64,000 nucleotides of DNA from Pegea sp. RAD2-039. Taxonomy: Eukaryota > Chordata > Thaliacea > Salpida > Salpidae. The stretch lies in assembly GCA_034620365.1 (NCBI GenBank), contig JAQGEQ010000084.1:310001-374000 (forward strand), given 5' to 3'. This document shows, piece by piece, positions 12,187 to 24,379 of this stretch (the stretch's first letter is position 1; each line of letters opens with the position of its first letter). A model generated the notes under the pieces. That model saw only the letters and a list, made by a program, of their open reading frames with translations, did not search any database and was not told the origin of the DNA. Made by a program: the position numbers and the translations under genes.

Positions 12187-15100
12187 ATGATTGATGAGGT
12201 TTCGAATGCTTTTGATGCTATACGGTCAAGTTTGCCAATTGCTTACTTGGTGGTAATACCTGTGTTAGTTCTTGTTGTTTCCCCTGTTTCAGTAGTAAAT
12301 GCTGCCCATGAGTTTACAGCTTATAGAATGCAACAATATGATCTTCAAGGCATAAATTATGGTTAGTTATAAGTAATTTTCTACTTAAAACTTTTTAAAA
12401 ATAAATTTTTAGGCTGTCAGTATACATCTATTCAATCAGAAGCAAGAACTTTAGAGTCTACTCTTTATGAAAGGCGCTGTGTTTTTATTCATTCGAATGA
12501 CCTAACTATGGCAAATTATAACAAAGTTATGCAAAACAACCCTTCTTCTATCTTGATATTAATCAATAACAATATGACTGAAGACCAAGCACAGGTTTAA
12601 AAGCTTCAAAATGGTTTCTTCTTTTATATAAACAAACTTTGCAGTCTTTGATTGATATTGAAGATAGTTTGTTGAAGTCTGAGCCTAAGTGCCCGGTTTA
12701 CTTTGCCAATGAAGATGATTACCTGAAAGACATTTATGCAAAAGTAGGAATTGATATTTCTAAATTGTTGTTTGATTTAAATCTATTTATTTTTGTAATG
12801 AAGGTCACTAAAGCTACAAGAGGTGCAAGCAAATCTGCTCTTCAGACTTTTATGGATTCAGCAACCTTTGTTGGATACCATTTATCTTCAACTGGAGTTA
12901 AAAACGCACCTCTTCTCGACCACCAACTTTTTAACATTCAAGTAATTTAAACTTTTTGGTTATCATCAAATTGTTGATGGATGAAACTTTCAATTTTTAC
13001 TCCAATAATTTCTTATTGAAATTTAAAGTAGATTTTTGTAACAGGGCGTGCTTCTGGGGTATGGTGTCCCAGAAAAGCTCCCGACCATTTCAATTGTTGC
13101 TCATTATGACTCTTCTGGAGTTGCGCCGGTAACATTTTAGCATTTAGCTCACATCAAAAATGTTTTTATACTTTTTTGTCAGCTGATGTCCTACGGAGCA
13201 AACTCTGGAGCGAGTGGCGTGATTGCCCTGTTAGAAATTGCAAGAGTGCTTGGGAAGCTTTATAGCGACCCTAAAACCCACCCAAGGTAATTATTTAAGG
13301 GCTTGTAAACTTTAATTGAAGTCGACAAGCGACTTCTCAGCACCTCCGACCACTAAGTACAACTAGTTTTTGTCGGCGAGGAGTTTTTACAAGCCAAGGT
13401 GCTAACCTCACCCAACTTCTTTCTAATTAGTTTAAATTTTCTTGTCTTTGAGAGATTCAAACCAGGGTTGTTTATTTACAAATCATATTTTCGTGACCAG
13501 TGGTCAGAACTATTAGCTACTGATCCCTTGTGCAGGGCTTCTTTGTCGTCAACGATTCGCGGTCTATCTTCCCATGAAATTGTGGTTCATTTGGGAGAAG
13601 GTTATGACAGTAAACGTAGACAGAAATATGACCACAGAACCTTGATGTTACTGTCCCTGGTCACTAGGCCGTGTCACTGAATAGTGGATCTAAAGAAGGA
13701 GATAGTTCAGCGCATGGGTGGTTTGTTAGCCGACCTTCTATTCCTATAGCAGTAGTGGCAAAAAATGAAACCCAATTCTGCTTATGAGGTCCAGAACCTT
13801 AAGCGATGACGCCTGGCAGCAAATAATTGTTCTTAGAAATACTATTTAACTCACCTGAGTATAATCTAACATTTCTTCTTTCTGCAGATACAATGTTCTC
13901 TTTCTACTGGCTAGTGGCGGAAAGTACAATTATATAGGATCACGAAAATGGTTGGAAGAAGCCCTCGATAACACAGCTTACTCTAACTTGCATTACTCTT
14001 CATCACTTCTTCCGCTGTCAAAACTAACCTTGTGTCTCGATACATTAGCTGATAAAAGTACTGACAAGCAAGGCCGTCTTCATATGCACGTATCTAAGCC
14101 ACCTAAGGAAGGTTCTGTTGCCCACAAAATTTATTCTAACATCAAAAAAGTGAGTTACTAGGATATAGATGGTTTCATGTAGGAAGCTTGTTTGATAAAT
14201 TTCTTCAAGTTTTATAATTGCTAAAATTGATATTTCTGGAGCTTGTCTACTACGCTTGTGTTTGTTAAATTATTTTTTTATGAATGAAATCAGAAGCTTA
14301 TTGTTCAATTTGTTAAACTTTTTTAACTTAAAAATGTTTTAAATTTTCTTGAAATACTTAATTGAAGAATTGAAACTTTTGTTTATTTATTTAATTTTAT
14401 CTTATTTCTATTTTTATCTATTTTATAAAGCCACTAAATGAATAAAACTTTCAGCAAAAGTTGAAATAAATCAAATTTAGTTTGCCGACTTCTCAACTTT
14501 TCGATTTATTCAACTTTTAAATCTTAAATTAGAATTTTCAATCACTACTTCAACTACTACATCATCTTTCATAAAACCTCCAGGTGACCAGCAATATGTT
14601 TGAACAAGTCAACACTACAATCGTCCACAAGAAGATCAGTATCGTCAACGAGTTCTCGGCCTGGGAGCACGAGAAGTTCTCGAAACGACGGCTTCATGCA
14701 GTAACTTTATCTGCTTTATCATCACATGATGTAAATCGAACACAAAAGTTGAAACTTCACTGATAATGTTGAATAGGATCCAATAAGGAAGTCTATTCTT
14801 GACAAAAAAGACAGATTATCAGTTGAATCATTGAATAGGAACATCCAAATCCTCATCAGATCTATTATTCGTACAATTTTTGATATTGATGAAGTAAGTT
14901 GGTGTTGATCCATCTCATAAATCATCTCTGATCATCTCGATATAGAATGCAGCGAGTAATTTAGGTGAGGGCGATTATTCAGTACAAAAAGATCGAATTC
15001 TTTCATGGATAGACTTTTTATCCTCTCATCCAAGACCTCAGCAGGTTTTGTCATCTTATTTTTAAATTCTTCTGATTTTTCAAAATTAACTTTCAGCATT

Positions 15101-15781
15101 TATCTGAGAATCATGTTGTTCTGACTTCACTGAAGAAGGAATTGTCGCATCATTTGACGTCTTCGAATGTCTATGTTTCAACAATCACTGCTGATAAAAG
15201 GTTTTTAGTTAATTAGCTGAATAATTTATTACTTTTTGTGATTATTATTCAACTGAATACTCAGCAACTGATTCATTTTCAATTAAATAAACCGACAACA
15301 TCAGAAGAACTTTCAAGTATAATATATTATAAATATACATTATAGCAATTGATCCATACAATCAAAAGTTAGTCGGTTGAAAGCACCTTAATGTATAAAA
15401 ACTCCTCGGCCAACAGCACCAGAATAACTTTGTCTAACAAATAAACCTTTGGTGGTTGATGGTGCTGAAGACCCACCTACTTCTACACAAAGATTTTAGA
15501 AAAATCAATTTTATCATTTTGTTTAGAGATCCTGAATTCACATTTTATTCTGAGATGAAAGTCCAAGTGAATACATCTGTGATAAGATCAGCTTTATTTG
15601 ATCTTTATCTTTTATTCAGCATCATCATTTACATATCTTTACTATATCTAATAATTATGGTGAGTAAAAAGTTTAAGATTTGATTTCTAACAATAATTTC
15701 ATCTTCATTCTCCAGAAATTCGACTTCTTGTTGACAACTGCAAAACATTATGGAGCTCTTCAAAAAGTTAAAGTCGCTTAG
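12187..15781 (+). CDS. NCLN: Nicalin, ER membrane protein of the BOS complex (non-catalytic M28-like)
   Basis: Nicalin works with TMEM147 and NOMO in the ER multipass-translocon machinery. Exons: 12187-12361, 12413-12594, 12645-12743, 12804-12941, 13045-13128, 13183-13286, 13888-14149, 14584-14730, 14777-14893, 14946-15044, 15097-15200, 15527-15659, 15716-15781. All are in phase, giving 569 aa (human 563). An N-terminal hydrophobic helix (about residues 17-40) precedes AHEFTAYRMQQYDLQG, a near-identical family signature. TISIVAHYDSSGVAP and GANSGASGV align with the M28 peptidase metal site; asparagine replaces the usual second acidic ligand, consistent with a non-enzymatic protein. LHMHVSKPPKEG and AWEHEKF are also conserved. 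A C-terminal membrane helix (FDLYLLFSIIIYISLLYLII) is followed by a short cytosolic tail. Intron 3 (60 bases) could be read through in frame. Confidence 0.96.
13300..13395. mobile_element. Possible short inverted-terminal-repeat element (MITE-like) in NCLN intron 6
   Basis: The left end ggcttgtaaac is the inverse of the right end gtttttacaagcc, allowing a two-base gap. The flanks are aag on the left and aagg on the right, which could be a short target duplication. The interior is richer in G+C than the intron around it. A partial relative of the right end (aaaactcctcg and ggtgctgaag) occurs at 15395-15480 in another NCLN intron in opposite orientation. No coding capacity is seen. Confidence 0.4.
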
Positions 15782-17269
15782 ATCTCTTATTTTTATTTCA
15801 ACATTATCGAAAGTTGATAGAAAGTTTGAAGTTGTTAGATAATTTCATGTTTATCTTAAAACGTTGAATAGTTTTTAGACACAAACAGCTTCTGCAGATG
15901 TAATTTTGTAATTTTAGGCGTCGTTTGATTTCAACTTTTTCCGTTTAGTTTTCGCTACAAATTAAAATCATTTGAAAATATTTTATGTTTGTTCAAAAGT
16001 GAGATTGTCAGCTGTTTTTATTTGCTTCGTGTTTTGAAATTTCTTCAAGCAATCAGTAAAATATTTAAAGTTTTTATTCTTTTTCCAAACCTCAATTAAT
16101 AAATACAAATAACTCTATAAGTGGCAGCTTAAAGAAGATTAGTTTCTTTGAGTGAAATATTTGTCAAATATCGAATGATTAAACAATTTTCTTTAGTTAA
16201 GTAAATAGTCACGTGATTTATTATGATAATTATGTGAATAAGCCGCGAGATTAAGTCGTAAATGATGTCAGATCAAATATCTTCTGAAAAAGTTAAACAA
16301 ATAAGTAATTGATCTTATTAAAATATATTTCATCAAAGAAATAAAAGATGTTTTTAAATTTTGTTTAAAGTATTTAAATTTTCCGAAATATCCAAAGACA
16401 TTTTCTTAATATTGAGCAGAGACAAGTTTGCCTTGTTACATTTTAAGAGTTTAAACATTGCTACCAAAGTAGGTCTTTGTCTCACGATACTAAAAGTAGA
16501 CGATTTGACCATCAAAAAAAGTTGTTGGTTAATGCACTAAATGGATGGATTAAAATTTGATCTAGGTTTGTATAATTATCTCATATCTCAACTTAATATA
16601 AGTATCGTGCTAAACAAACTTTTTTACTTTAGAGACAAAAAAAGCTTGTGTGTCTATTTATAGTCATGTAAAATGGGATTTATTGATCTACAATAAAATT
16701 ATTCAGAATTAGAAAAATAAATTGGTTCAGAAAACTATCGTTTTTTTTTCTCTACTTTTTCGTTTGTTCGATATCAAAACTTCCATTCTTCTTCTATACT
16801 TTGTGTTGTTCTAATTCTGAGCCAGTTGCTTTATCATCTTTTTCTTGAATCTGATATGCAATCTTTTTAACTACGCAGACCTCTGTTGATGTTTTCAAGA
16901 TAGCAGTTTGAAGCAAGACCTTTAGGAGGTTGTCGTTATCCAAAGAAGCATAAGGTCTGTCTTTTTACCTAAGTACTAGCTTGAATGCTTTTACTGTAAC
17001 CTCAACGTGACTGCTGGACCATGATTAGTCTGCTGATGATAACCTAATGATGAAAATATCTTCCTTAAGCAGCGAATTAAATCTTCTAATCCTGGTTAAG
17101 ACTTACCTTTTAGAGTCAAGAAAATTATACATCGACCTGACAACCTATTTCCGAGAACAAGGAAATAGTTTCAACTAAACTGGGAAAAGTTCGCAGACAA
17201 TTTTTCTAGTGATGCTGATCTTTAATAATTGCGGAGAGAGCCGCTAGTAGATAGAATTAATCGAGTTTA

Positions 17270-17500
17270 AGAGGTTCAATCCAAAATACTTTTGATTCGG
17301 CTCCTTTTTCATACCTTGGTCAGCTGGACGCAAAATTTGTCAGGCATCTTGTTAAAGTCTCAGTTATATGACTAATCTGTCTTAGCAGGGTAAAAGATCT
17401 TCACTGCTGTATAATGAATTACGATACTTGTACAAGGGGCAAATTTTAATTCTGTTTTTTAACTACTACCATTCGATGACACCAGATTTATCACAAGTTG
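17270..17500 (-). repeat. Tentative third, inverted copy of dispersed repeat A
   Basis: Read on the minus strand, agatgcctg and later a gtagtagtt motif occur in the same order as in copies 1 and 2, but the similarity is patchy. It is a weak call that a pairwise alignment would settle. Confidence 0.25.
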
Positions 17501-18958
17501 TTCCTTTTATTTCTTCCACTTGTTGCTTAGTCCTTTTCTTTTTTAGAATCATAATATTCTTAAAACAAACGAATTTAGGTCAGTTATAAGAAGTTAAACT
17601 GTACAGGTAGGTTTTGATTTGTTAAATTATTGGAATTATTATGAAACTGCCTCAAGTTTAATTCTTCTTTGTACACACAGTAATTGAGTTAAACTCAGAG
17701 GCGATACATGGACCACTTTTTATATGATTTGACGACTTTTATATTTTTCGACTTCTTTAAATAGATCACCTTGAAATAAGTTGTGGTATCTAACAATTTT
17801 CCGAAAATGAATTTCATTAAAAATGTATAACACATCTTTTTTTAAATTTATTTTTGCCATTTTTAATTTATTTATTATTTTATTCATCTTTTTAAAACTA
17901 AAAATCACTAGATTTATCTTGAAAACTCTTTTTTATCAGTAATGATTTTTTTATTAAGAAAATGTATTTTTTTTATTTTATCTTTCTGTCATTTAAATAT
18001 CTAATTTTATATAAAATTGTTTTTTATTAATATCTATCCTAATTTTTTAACTTTTTTGTAAATATTATTTTTTGATTCAGTAATTATAGGGTTTTTCTGT
18101 AACAAATTTTATTTGACCTTACTAACAATTATAAAAGAGAAAGATAAAAGATAATAAAAGGAAAAAGGTAATTTATTTAATAAACTAATTTATTAAAAAA
18201 ATAAGCTAAAATTTGAGTTAAATAAGTAATCGTTTATCATTGGAATTTATTTTGTTGATATATTTATTAATTTTCATTTAATTTGACCTGAAATTTGTTG
18301 TATTATTGAAGTTATTTTTTCAGCTTTAATTAATTATTTATTTTTTGAATAATATTTAAGCTAATCTTTTTTTTAATAAAAATATAAAGTTTTTGCGAAA
18401 TATAAACATATTTATAATAATATATACATATATAAACATATTATCCTTTTATTTATTAGTTTATTTCATCTAAAGACTTAATATTTCTAATAACATTCAA
18501 TTTATATGTTCATACTGAAACTCTTTGTTGAGATAAGAAATTCTTTGATATTTTTTCATTAAATTTGTTAATATTTTTTTAAATCGTTTTAGTTAAACTT
18601 TTTAATAATTTATCTAAAATATATATTTAGATTAGTGTTTTCTTCAACATTTATGAATAAAATTCTATGGAATTAAAAAACTTTTCAAAGTTTATTTATA
18701 TTTGAATTAATAGAGTTAGATAAAAACAAAATTTATTATCATCATAATCTAAAATCTATTTTTATTCTATAACTTTTTGATTTAATTATTTTGTTAACAT
18801 TAAAGTTCAACTTGCATCATAATAAACCTTTAATGTAACCTTAACAAAAGTTATTTATAATAATTAGATAAAAACAATTTTATTAATCATTTACATTTGA
18901 AATCTAATCTAACAATTTATATTATTATCACTTTTTGTAATTTCATTTATATTTTGTT

Positions 18959-18979
18959 AGCTGGAAGTGCTAAAACATT
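18959..18979 (+). promoter_or_regulatory. Splice-acceptor-like site just before the basigin-like ATG
   Basis: A T-rich run ending in ttttgttag lies 19 bases before the ATG at 18980. It could be the acceptor of a 5' UTR intron or a spliced-leader addition site. Confidence 0.4.
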
Positions 18980-20107
18980 ATGAATTTTCTTATTTTATTC
19001 TGTCTGCCATTAGTCATTGCAGTGGAACAGATAAATATCAGTCATGAAAGTCCAAATGCAGATATTGTATGTAATACAACTGCTACTGAGGTTGTATGGA
19101 CTCACATGGGCAAAGATCTTCCAGATACAAAACCTATAATTAAAATTACTAGCAAAGAAGAAGCTGGAACTTACTTATGTTCGACAATAGAAGGAAATTT
19201 CACCTTTCAAGTCAATTATATTGGCAAAACGTATTTTGAGGTAAATGGTTAAAAAACCAAAAGTTATGAGAATAATATTTTGATAAAGTTGTTTATTTTG
19301 TTGGCTTTTTTGTAGAATATTCAAAGGTCACTTACTTTAAATAATGGAGACACAGATAGGAAGTTAAAATGCATCAATTCAGATTCTAGTAACACTTTAA
19401 CATTTATATGGAGTTATCGAAGTGAACATGAAATACATGATGAACAAAAACTTTTAAAAGATGAAAATATAGATATTAAAACAAATTTTACAAAGTAATT
19501 TTTGTTTGTGTGGAAAGTATTCATAAAATTAAAATGTTTTTATCAAATTTAGATCAGTTTTAAGTTTTAAAAAGTTGACTTATGAGAAGAGAGGGTATTA
19601 TATATGCACAGCTAAAAGCATTGCTGGGAATTCTTCTGTTGAAGTAGGTTCTATTTTTCAAACAACTGTAAAATAAATCAAATAAAATTTAATTAAATCT
19701 CATTAATATTTATTTATATCTATTTTGAATTGAATTTCTTTAGGTAAAAATCTGACTTTTGTGTTTTAAACTTGAAATATAATCTTTTAAGGTTCTGATT
19801 CGGGTAAAAGATAAATTTGCGGCGCTCTGGCCTTTTCTTGGTATCGTTCTTGAAGTGTTAATACTTGTAGGGATAATATTTTTCTTTGAGAGGAAAACTA
19901 AGAAGGTTTGTCCATAAAATCAGCTGCTTCCTATCTATTTGTTGCTTATTCATAATTGTAAATATTTCTCATCTTTCTAAAACTTCTTAATCATGTTTAC
20001 AGTCTTCTGACGAAAACTTGGTTCTTCAAGTTAATGATGAAGCGATTCCTCTCAAAGAAGAGAATGCCAAATCTGGTCTTCGAACTCGAATTAATAATAA
20101 TAAATAA
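18980..20107 (+). CDS. BSG: Basigin/neuroplastin-family immunoglobulin membrane protein
   Basis: This is a single-pass plasma-membrane protein of the basigin family, typically a chaperone and partner of monocarboxylate transporters and calcium pumps. Exons: 18980-19240, 19316-19494, 19553-19643, 19792-19905, 20003-20107, in phase, giving 249 aa. Residues 1-15 form a signal peptide (MNFLILFCLPLVIAV). Two Ig domains follow, with cysteines in DIVCNT/GTYLCST and KLKCINS/GYYICTAKS. Several N-glycosylation sequons are present. The membrane helix FAALWPFLGIVLEVLILVGI (about 186-205) keeps the charged glutamate (E198) that marks basigin and neuroplastin. The tail has the acidic-plus-PLKEE pattern of the family. 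Assignment between basigin, neuroplastin and embigin is not meaningful outside vertebrates. Confidence 0.93.
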
Positions 20108-22225
20108 CTTTTCATTCTGTAAATACCCTACCGGCATGATTGATTTTTGTTTTCAATACACATTTTCATCTAATTAATTTCTATTCTGCTTTATATCAAC
20201 AGATTTTTTCAAACAAGAATGATGCTCTTACCTGTATTTCCAGCAATCAAGTTATCTTTTACTAACATCTGAATTAATGTTGTTGAATCTTATTTGCTTT
20301 CTTGGTACTTTTATTATGTAACCATACGATGGTATCTCTCTTTCCTTTTTTGTTTATCTATAAAATATTTTCAGTAAAAAGAGTTTGAAATATAAATCTT
20401 GTATTTGTTAATTTTGTGGTTTTAATTCTGCAAACATTCTGTTGGCAGTATTTAGAGATTAAAATTTTTTTAAATCAAAAATGACGCACAATAAATCTAA
20501 ATTAAAAGCTGTCGGCAGTTATTTGGTATTTGTAAACAAAACTCAACTAAGAAATAAATAGCTGATGCAATAATAAAAGAAAACATTATTAATACGATTT
20601 GGTTTTGATGCAAAACTTCACTTAGAAGTTAAAAAATATCAAATCCGAGTTAGCTTTGAACAATTTTAAGAGTTAAAAAGTTCTTTGTTTGAAATCAAGA
20701 TGACATTTTTCGGGGCAATTTTTAAGTTTGAAACCGATTTGTTTGCTACAGAGCATTCGACATCAAGGTATTCAAAGACTTCTAGATAGAATATATCTAA
20801 ATTCAAGAAAAATTCTGCTTTGATTTTTTGTAACTTAACTTTTCAACTTTAAAAACCTCATATATTACCTTGTTTACACTTAAGTTAAAAAAAAGTTTAT
20901 CTTCAGATGTTTTTATGACAAAAATAAAAGATATCACGTTGACTTGTAAGATGTCTTTGATAAAACTAGTTGTTAAAGATGATTTATTATAATATTCAAT
21001 CAATTTTATAAACTAAACTCAAGTTAAGTTGTTATATAAGTTTGGAGACTTTCAAAGGTTAAACTGAAACGTTTCTGACAGATTACTATTATGATATTTT
21101 TATGAAAAGTTACATTTAAAAAGATGTAATTAACGATTATGCCTGCTTTAAGCGGATAAATTTTATTATATTGTATTTAACGTATTTCTAAACATTTTAT
21201 TTTGACTCTCTCAATAACTGAAGGAGAGAAGAAAAATCAGCTTTAAAGAAAAGAAACCCTAAAGTCTTTTTCTATTCCAATTTCACTATCTGACTATATT
21301 TTCTCCGCATTTCATCATGTTTTGCTTTCTTTTTTAACATCATCACTCAGAGTACATCCCGAACGCCCGAAGCTAGCTTTTATTCTATTAAAATATATTG
21401 CTATCTCAAAATGTTATTTTATAATAACGTCTAACCTTGATTAATAAATTCATTTGATTGAAAAACCGCAGCAATATCATTAATGACAACTACTTGTAAA
21501 ATATTAAACTTTTATATTGACTAGATATAATATTATTCTACTTTTACATCTCTGATACTACTTTTCATAAAAAATTGTCCAATGTCATTCATCACTAACG
21601 ACCATAACATATAAGACTGCTTGATAATAACTTAAATAGCTGACACTAATTTTTGATATATTCAAAGTTTCAATTCTTATTAGTATAAACATTTTTTTTA
21701 CTTTTTATCACAATACAAATATATTGGGTATTCACAACTTTTTACCTGTTTTATTTTTGTTTCATTCTGTTTTTAAACAAGTTTGATAATAACTCTTGGT
21801 AAAAAAAGAAACTTAAAAAAACTTTTCTTTGTTTAAAAATTTCTAAATTTTATTTCAAAAGGTTTAAAAAGTATACAATTCATTATTTTTAATGTTTAAG
21901 AAAATTTGTAAAGCAAGTATAAAATAATGCTTTTTAAATAAACAAACATTTTTTAACAACACAATCACGATTACATATGTAAAAAACGTTTTTATAAATA
22001 CATGCAGACTATTTTATACAATTGTAAACACATATAATTTCAAAATTAATTTTCAACTATAACAAAATAGCTACAATTTAGCTATTTTGTTAAGTATTCT
22101 TTACAATAATTGTAAAATATCTAGAATGTCCTTCCTTAATTCGCTTTGAAACAGATTATAAAAATATGAAATATTTTTAATATCAATATATAATATAATA
22201 AAAATATGACTATACGATCAAGATT
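20108..22225. other. Convergent intergenic gap
   Basis: No gene is recognised. A short piece at about 21341-21372 (catcactcagag followed by tacatccc) resembles 2811-2840 in WDR45B intron 1 (catcactcagag, then catatccc), suggesting another dispersed repeat. The last few hundred bases before the receptor gene are nearly pure A+T. Confidence 0.5.
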
Positions 22226-23218
22226 TTAAACTATTACATCAATAACAGCTCTAGCCTTACAATTATTTGTAGCTTGTTTAAATCGGTTAAAAGGAAACAG
22301 TCTTGTTTTGTAGTCATTAAATGTAATCATTATTGCAAAATTTTTAAATGTACAACTAAACCAACTGAAGAAAAATGTTGTTGTGTCAGTTTTACCTAAA
22401 ACAATTCCAACAGTTACTAACGCTGTTTCAGTTAACAAAAATACGGCCATGCACATATATAGTCGGACCACCATACTTTTCAAAAGATTAGTATTAGCAA
22501 AACGAATACTATGTAAACGTCTCCAGTGTTGGTATATTGGTATATTTACTGAAAAAATAGTTAATAAGTGAAAAAATAAGGAACACGAGGAGGTTGACAC
22601 GATTGCAAATCGTAAATTTTCTTCTACGATTCCGTTAACGCAATTTTCTTTGCCCTTTTCGCTTAACAATGTAAATGCGACCGTAAAAACAAGTTGAAGT
22701 AAAGATAAAGTTGATACAGGATAAATCATTCCACCAATTAAACGATCATACCAAACATAGCCAGTTGCACATAGGATTTTATGGCGTACATGAAAAATAT
22801 AATGATATAGAATACGACTAACAGAAATATTCAAAATTTTTACAATAAAACAATATTGGCAGATTTCTGCATAGTTTTGATAGTCAAGAAACTTCGGTAG
22901 AAAGTTGTTAAAGGCTTGTATAGTAGTTAGCAAGGTTAAACTAACTAAAACTTGGTTTGCCCATTTGACTTTTGTTGTCCTGACTAGCTTCATATGTAAA
23001 AATGCAGCAACAAACTGATAAAAAGCTATAAGTAGTACAGAAGTTACTGCTTCTGCACTTTGTAACTTGTGTTCAACACTAGTACAGTTATAAGTTGTAT
23101 TACTTAATTCCAAAACTTCAGTTACATACGAACAAACCCTCATTGAAAGCCTACTGTAATCAAAAATGAGCTCTTCAATTGTATACTGCTCACATATACT
23201 GCTATGAAAATATACCAT
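22226..23218 (-). CDS. Intronless orphan seven-transmembrane receptor, unassigned
   Basis: This is an uninterrupted 330-codon frame. I do not recognise the family. I see seven hydrophobic segments at about residues 55-78, 87-108, 119-143, 160-185, 203-229, 246-275 and 280-301. The first follows a 50-residue extracellular N-terminus with sequons at N40 and N44. Cysteines at the start of helix 3 (C120, C123) and in the second extracellular loop (C193) could form the standard GPCR disulfide. The helix-3 end reads SRILYHYIFHVRHKIL, basic but without a clear DRY. Helix 7 lacks NPxxY and ends NDYKTRLFPF. The C-tail is short. The absence of introns in an intron-rich neighbourhood suggests retroposition or a lineage-specific receptor family. 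The topology call is firmer than any ligand or class guess. Confidence 0.8.
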   Translation of the reverse strand: MVYFHSSICEQYTIEELIFDYSRLSMRVCSYVTEVLELSNTTYNCTSVEHKLQSAEAVTSVLLIAFYQFVAAFLHMKLVRTTKVKWANQVLVSLTLLTTIQAFNNFLPKFLDYQNYAEICQYCFIVKILNISVSRILYHYIFHVRHKILCATGYVWYDRLIGGMIYPVSTLSLLQLVFTVAFTLLSEKGKENCVNGIVEENLRFAIVSTSSCSLFFHLLTIFSVNIPIYQHWRRLHSIRFANTNLLKSMVVRLYMCMAVFLLTETALVTVGIVLGKTDTTTFFFSWFSCTFKNFAIMITFNDYKTRLFPFNRFKQATNNCKARAVIDVIV

Positions 23219-24379
23219 TAGAAATTTATCTTAAAATACTATTTAAATTTTCTTTTTTCGATAAATTTTATATTAAAAGCTAAACTGCTGTTTGAAAATT
23301 GATCAATTATTTAAAGATTTTACCTAAATACGTAAAAACAGTTTTGAAAATGTTGAATTATAGAAATTTCATGAGATTATTACACAAAATAATTTATTTC
23401 ATCGTTCTTTTAATCAGATATTGTTTGAAGAGTTAATAATTTGCGTCAAATTAAAAGATAATTAATTACAGCTGTTTATAAAGCCACTTTAGGTTGCTTG
23501 AATTAAACTAAAAAAAGCAACTTACGTTCTTTTAGAACACATTACTTTTAGGACGGATATTTTACTGTTTCAAGACCTTTTAAGACCTGTTCGGTCCTTT
23601 TTATCTTTACCTTAATCGCAAGATTTTCATGTGACACAATTGTTTCTACCGCTTTCAAAGTATTTTGTCAATGTATTAAAACATCTGAAGTAATATTTTG
23701 TATACTTTTGAGATCCATATAAAATCAAACCAAAGTTTCTATTATATATCCAGACGAGCACACACAAAACGGTTAATATAAAAAATTCATTCAGTTAAAC
23801 TCATTAATTGTTGTATAATTATTTTTCTTTATTTTAATATGAATTTTACTTTATTTGTGTTAATCTTTTATTTTTTGACATATCGAATATTTAAAAATTG
23901 GACTTCTTATGAGTATAAGATATCTAAATTGAAAAAAACTGAAGTTGTTAAATGAAGAGTTCCTATTACATGTCTGCTTATAAACAGATATTTAACGTGA
24001 TTCCTTCTTCAATATTGGTAATCTGCAAAAGCAGAAAAGCAAAAGTCAGCATAAGAGCTTTACGATGAAAATTTAATACTAAAGTAAAAGGTTTATAATT
24101 ATCGTATAAAAAAGACTTTTAGTAAAAAAGGTTTTGAGCAGTTCTTTTTTTATTAAAAGGTCAAGCTTTAAGATGCATAAAAACGTATCTTTAGTAAATC
24201 AATTTGCTTTAGAACTCAAATGAATCAATACAGATATCAACAGTAATTTTTAACTAATGTCGATATAAATTATTAAAAATCTTATTTAAATCAAAATTTA
24301 GAATAACTTGAGATTAAGCTTGTTTTAAAAAATAAAACTTATGTTACCTTTTTATTTAGTAATTATAGGATTAGATAGA
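23219..24379. other. Non-coding gap between the orphan receptor and the LINE
   Basis: This A+T-rich stretch should hold the promoter of the minus-strand receptor. I see no TATA box or other site that I can support. Confidence 0.5.

Larger units (their letters stand above)
15782..18979. other. Intergenic region between nicalin and the basigin-like gene
   Basis: A possible nicalin polyadenylation signal (AATAAA) is at 16098-16103. A patch of mixed composition at about 16790-17500 looks like old transposon-derived sequence. Part of it (caggcatct at about 17336, then a pyrimidine-rich tactac stretch near 17460) weakly resembles the reverse complement of repeat A. The rest is very A+T-rich and I see nothing else in it. 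Confidence 0.5.

Noticed and set aside
13399-13680. 93-codon frame in NCLN intron 6
   Set aside because: It is not needed for nicalin, whose exons 6 and 7 join in phase around it. No domain is visible, and it sits beside a MITE-like element.
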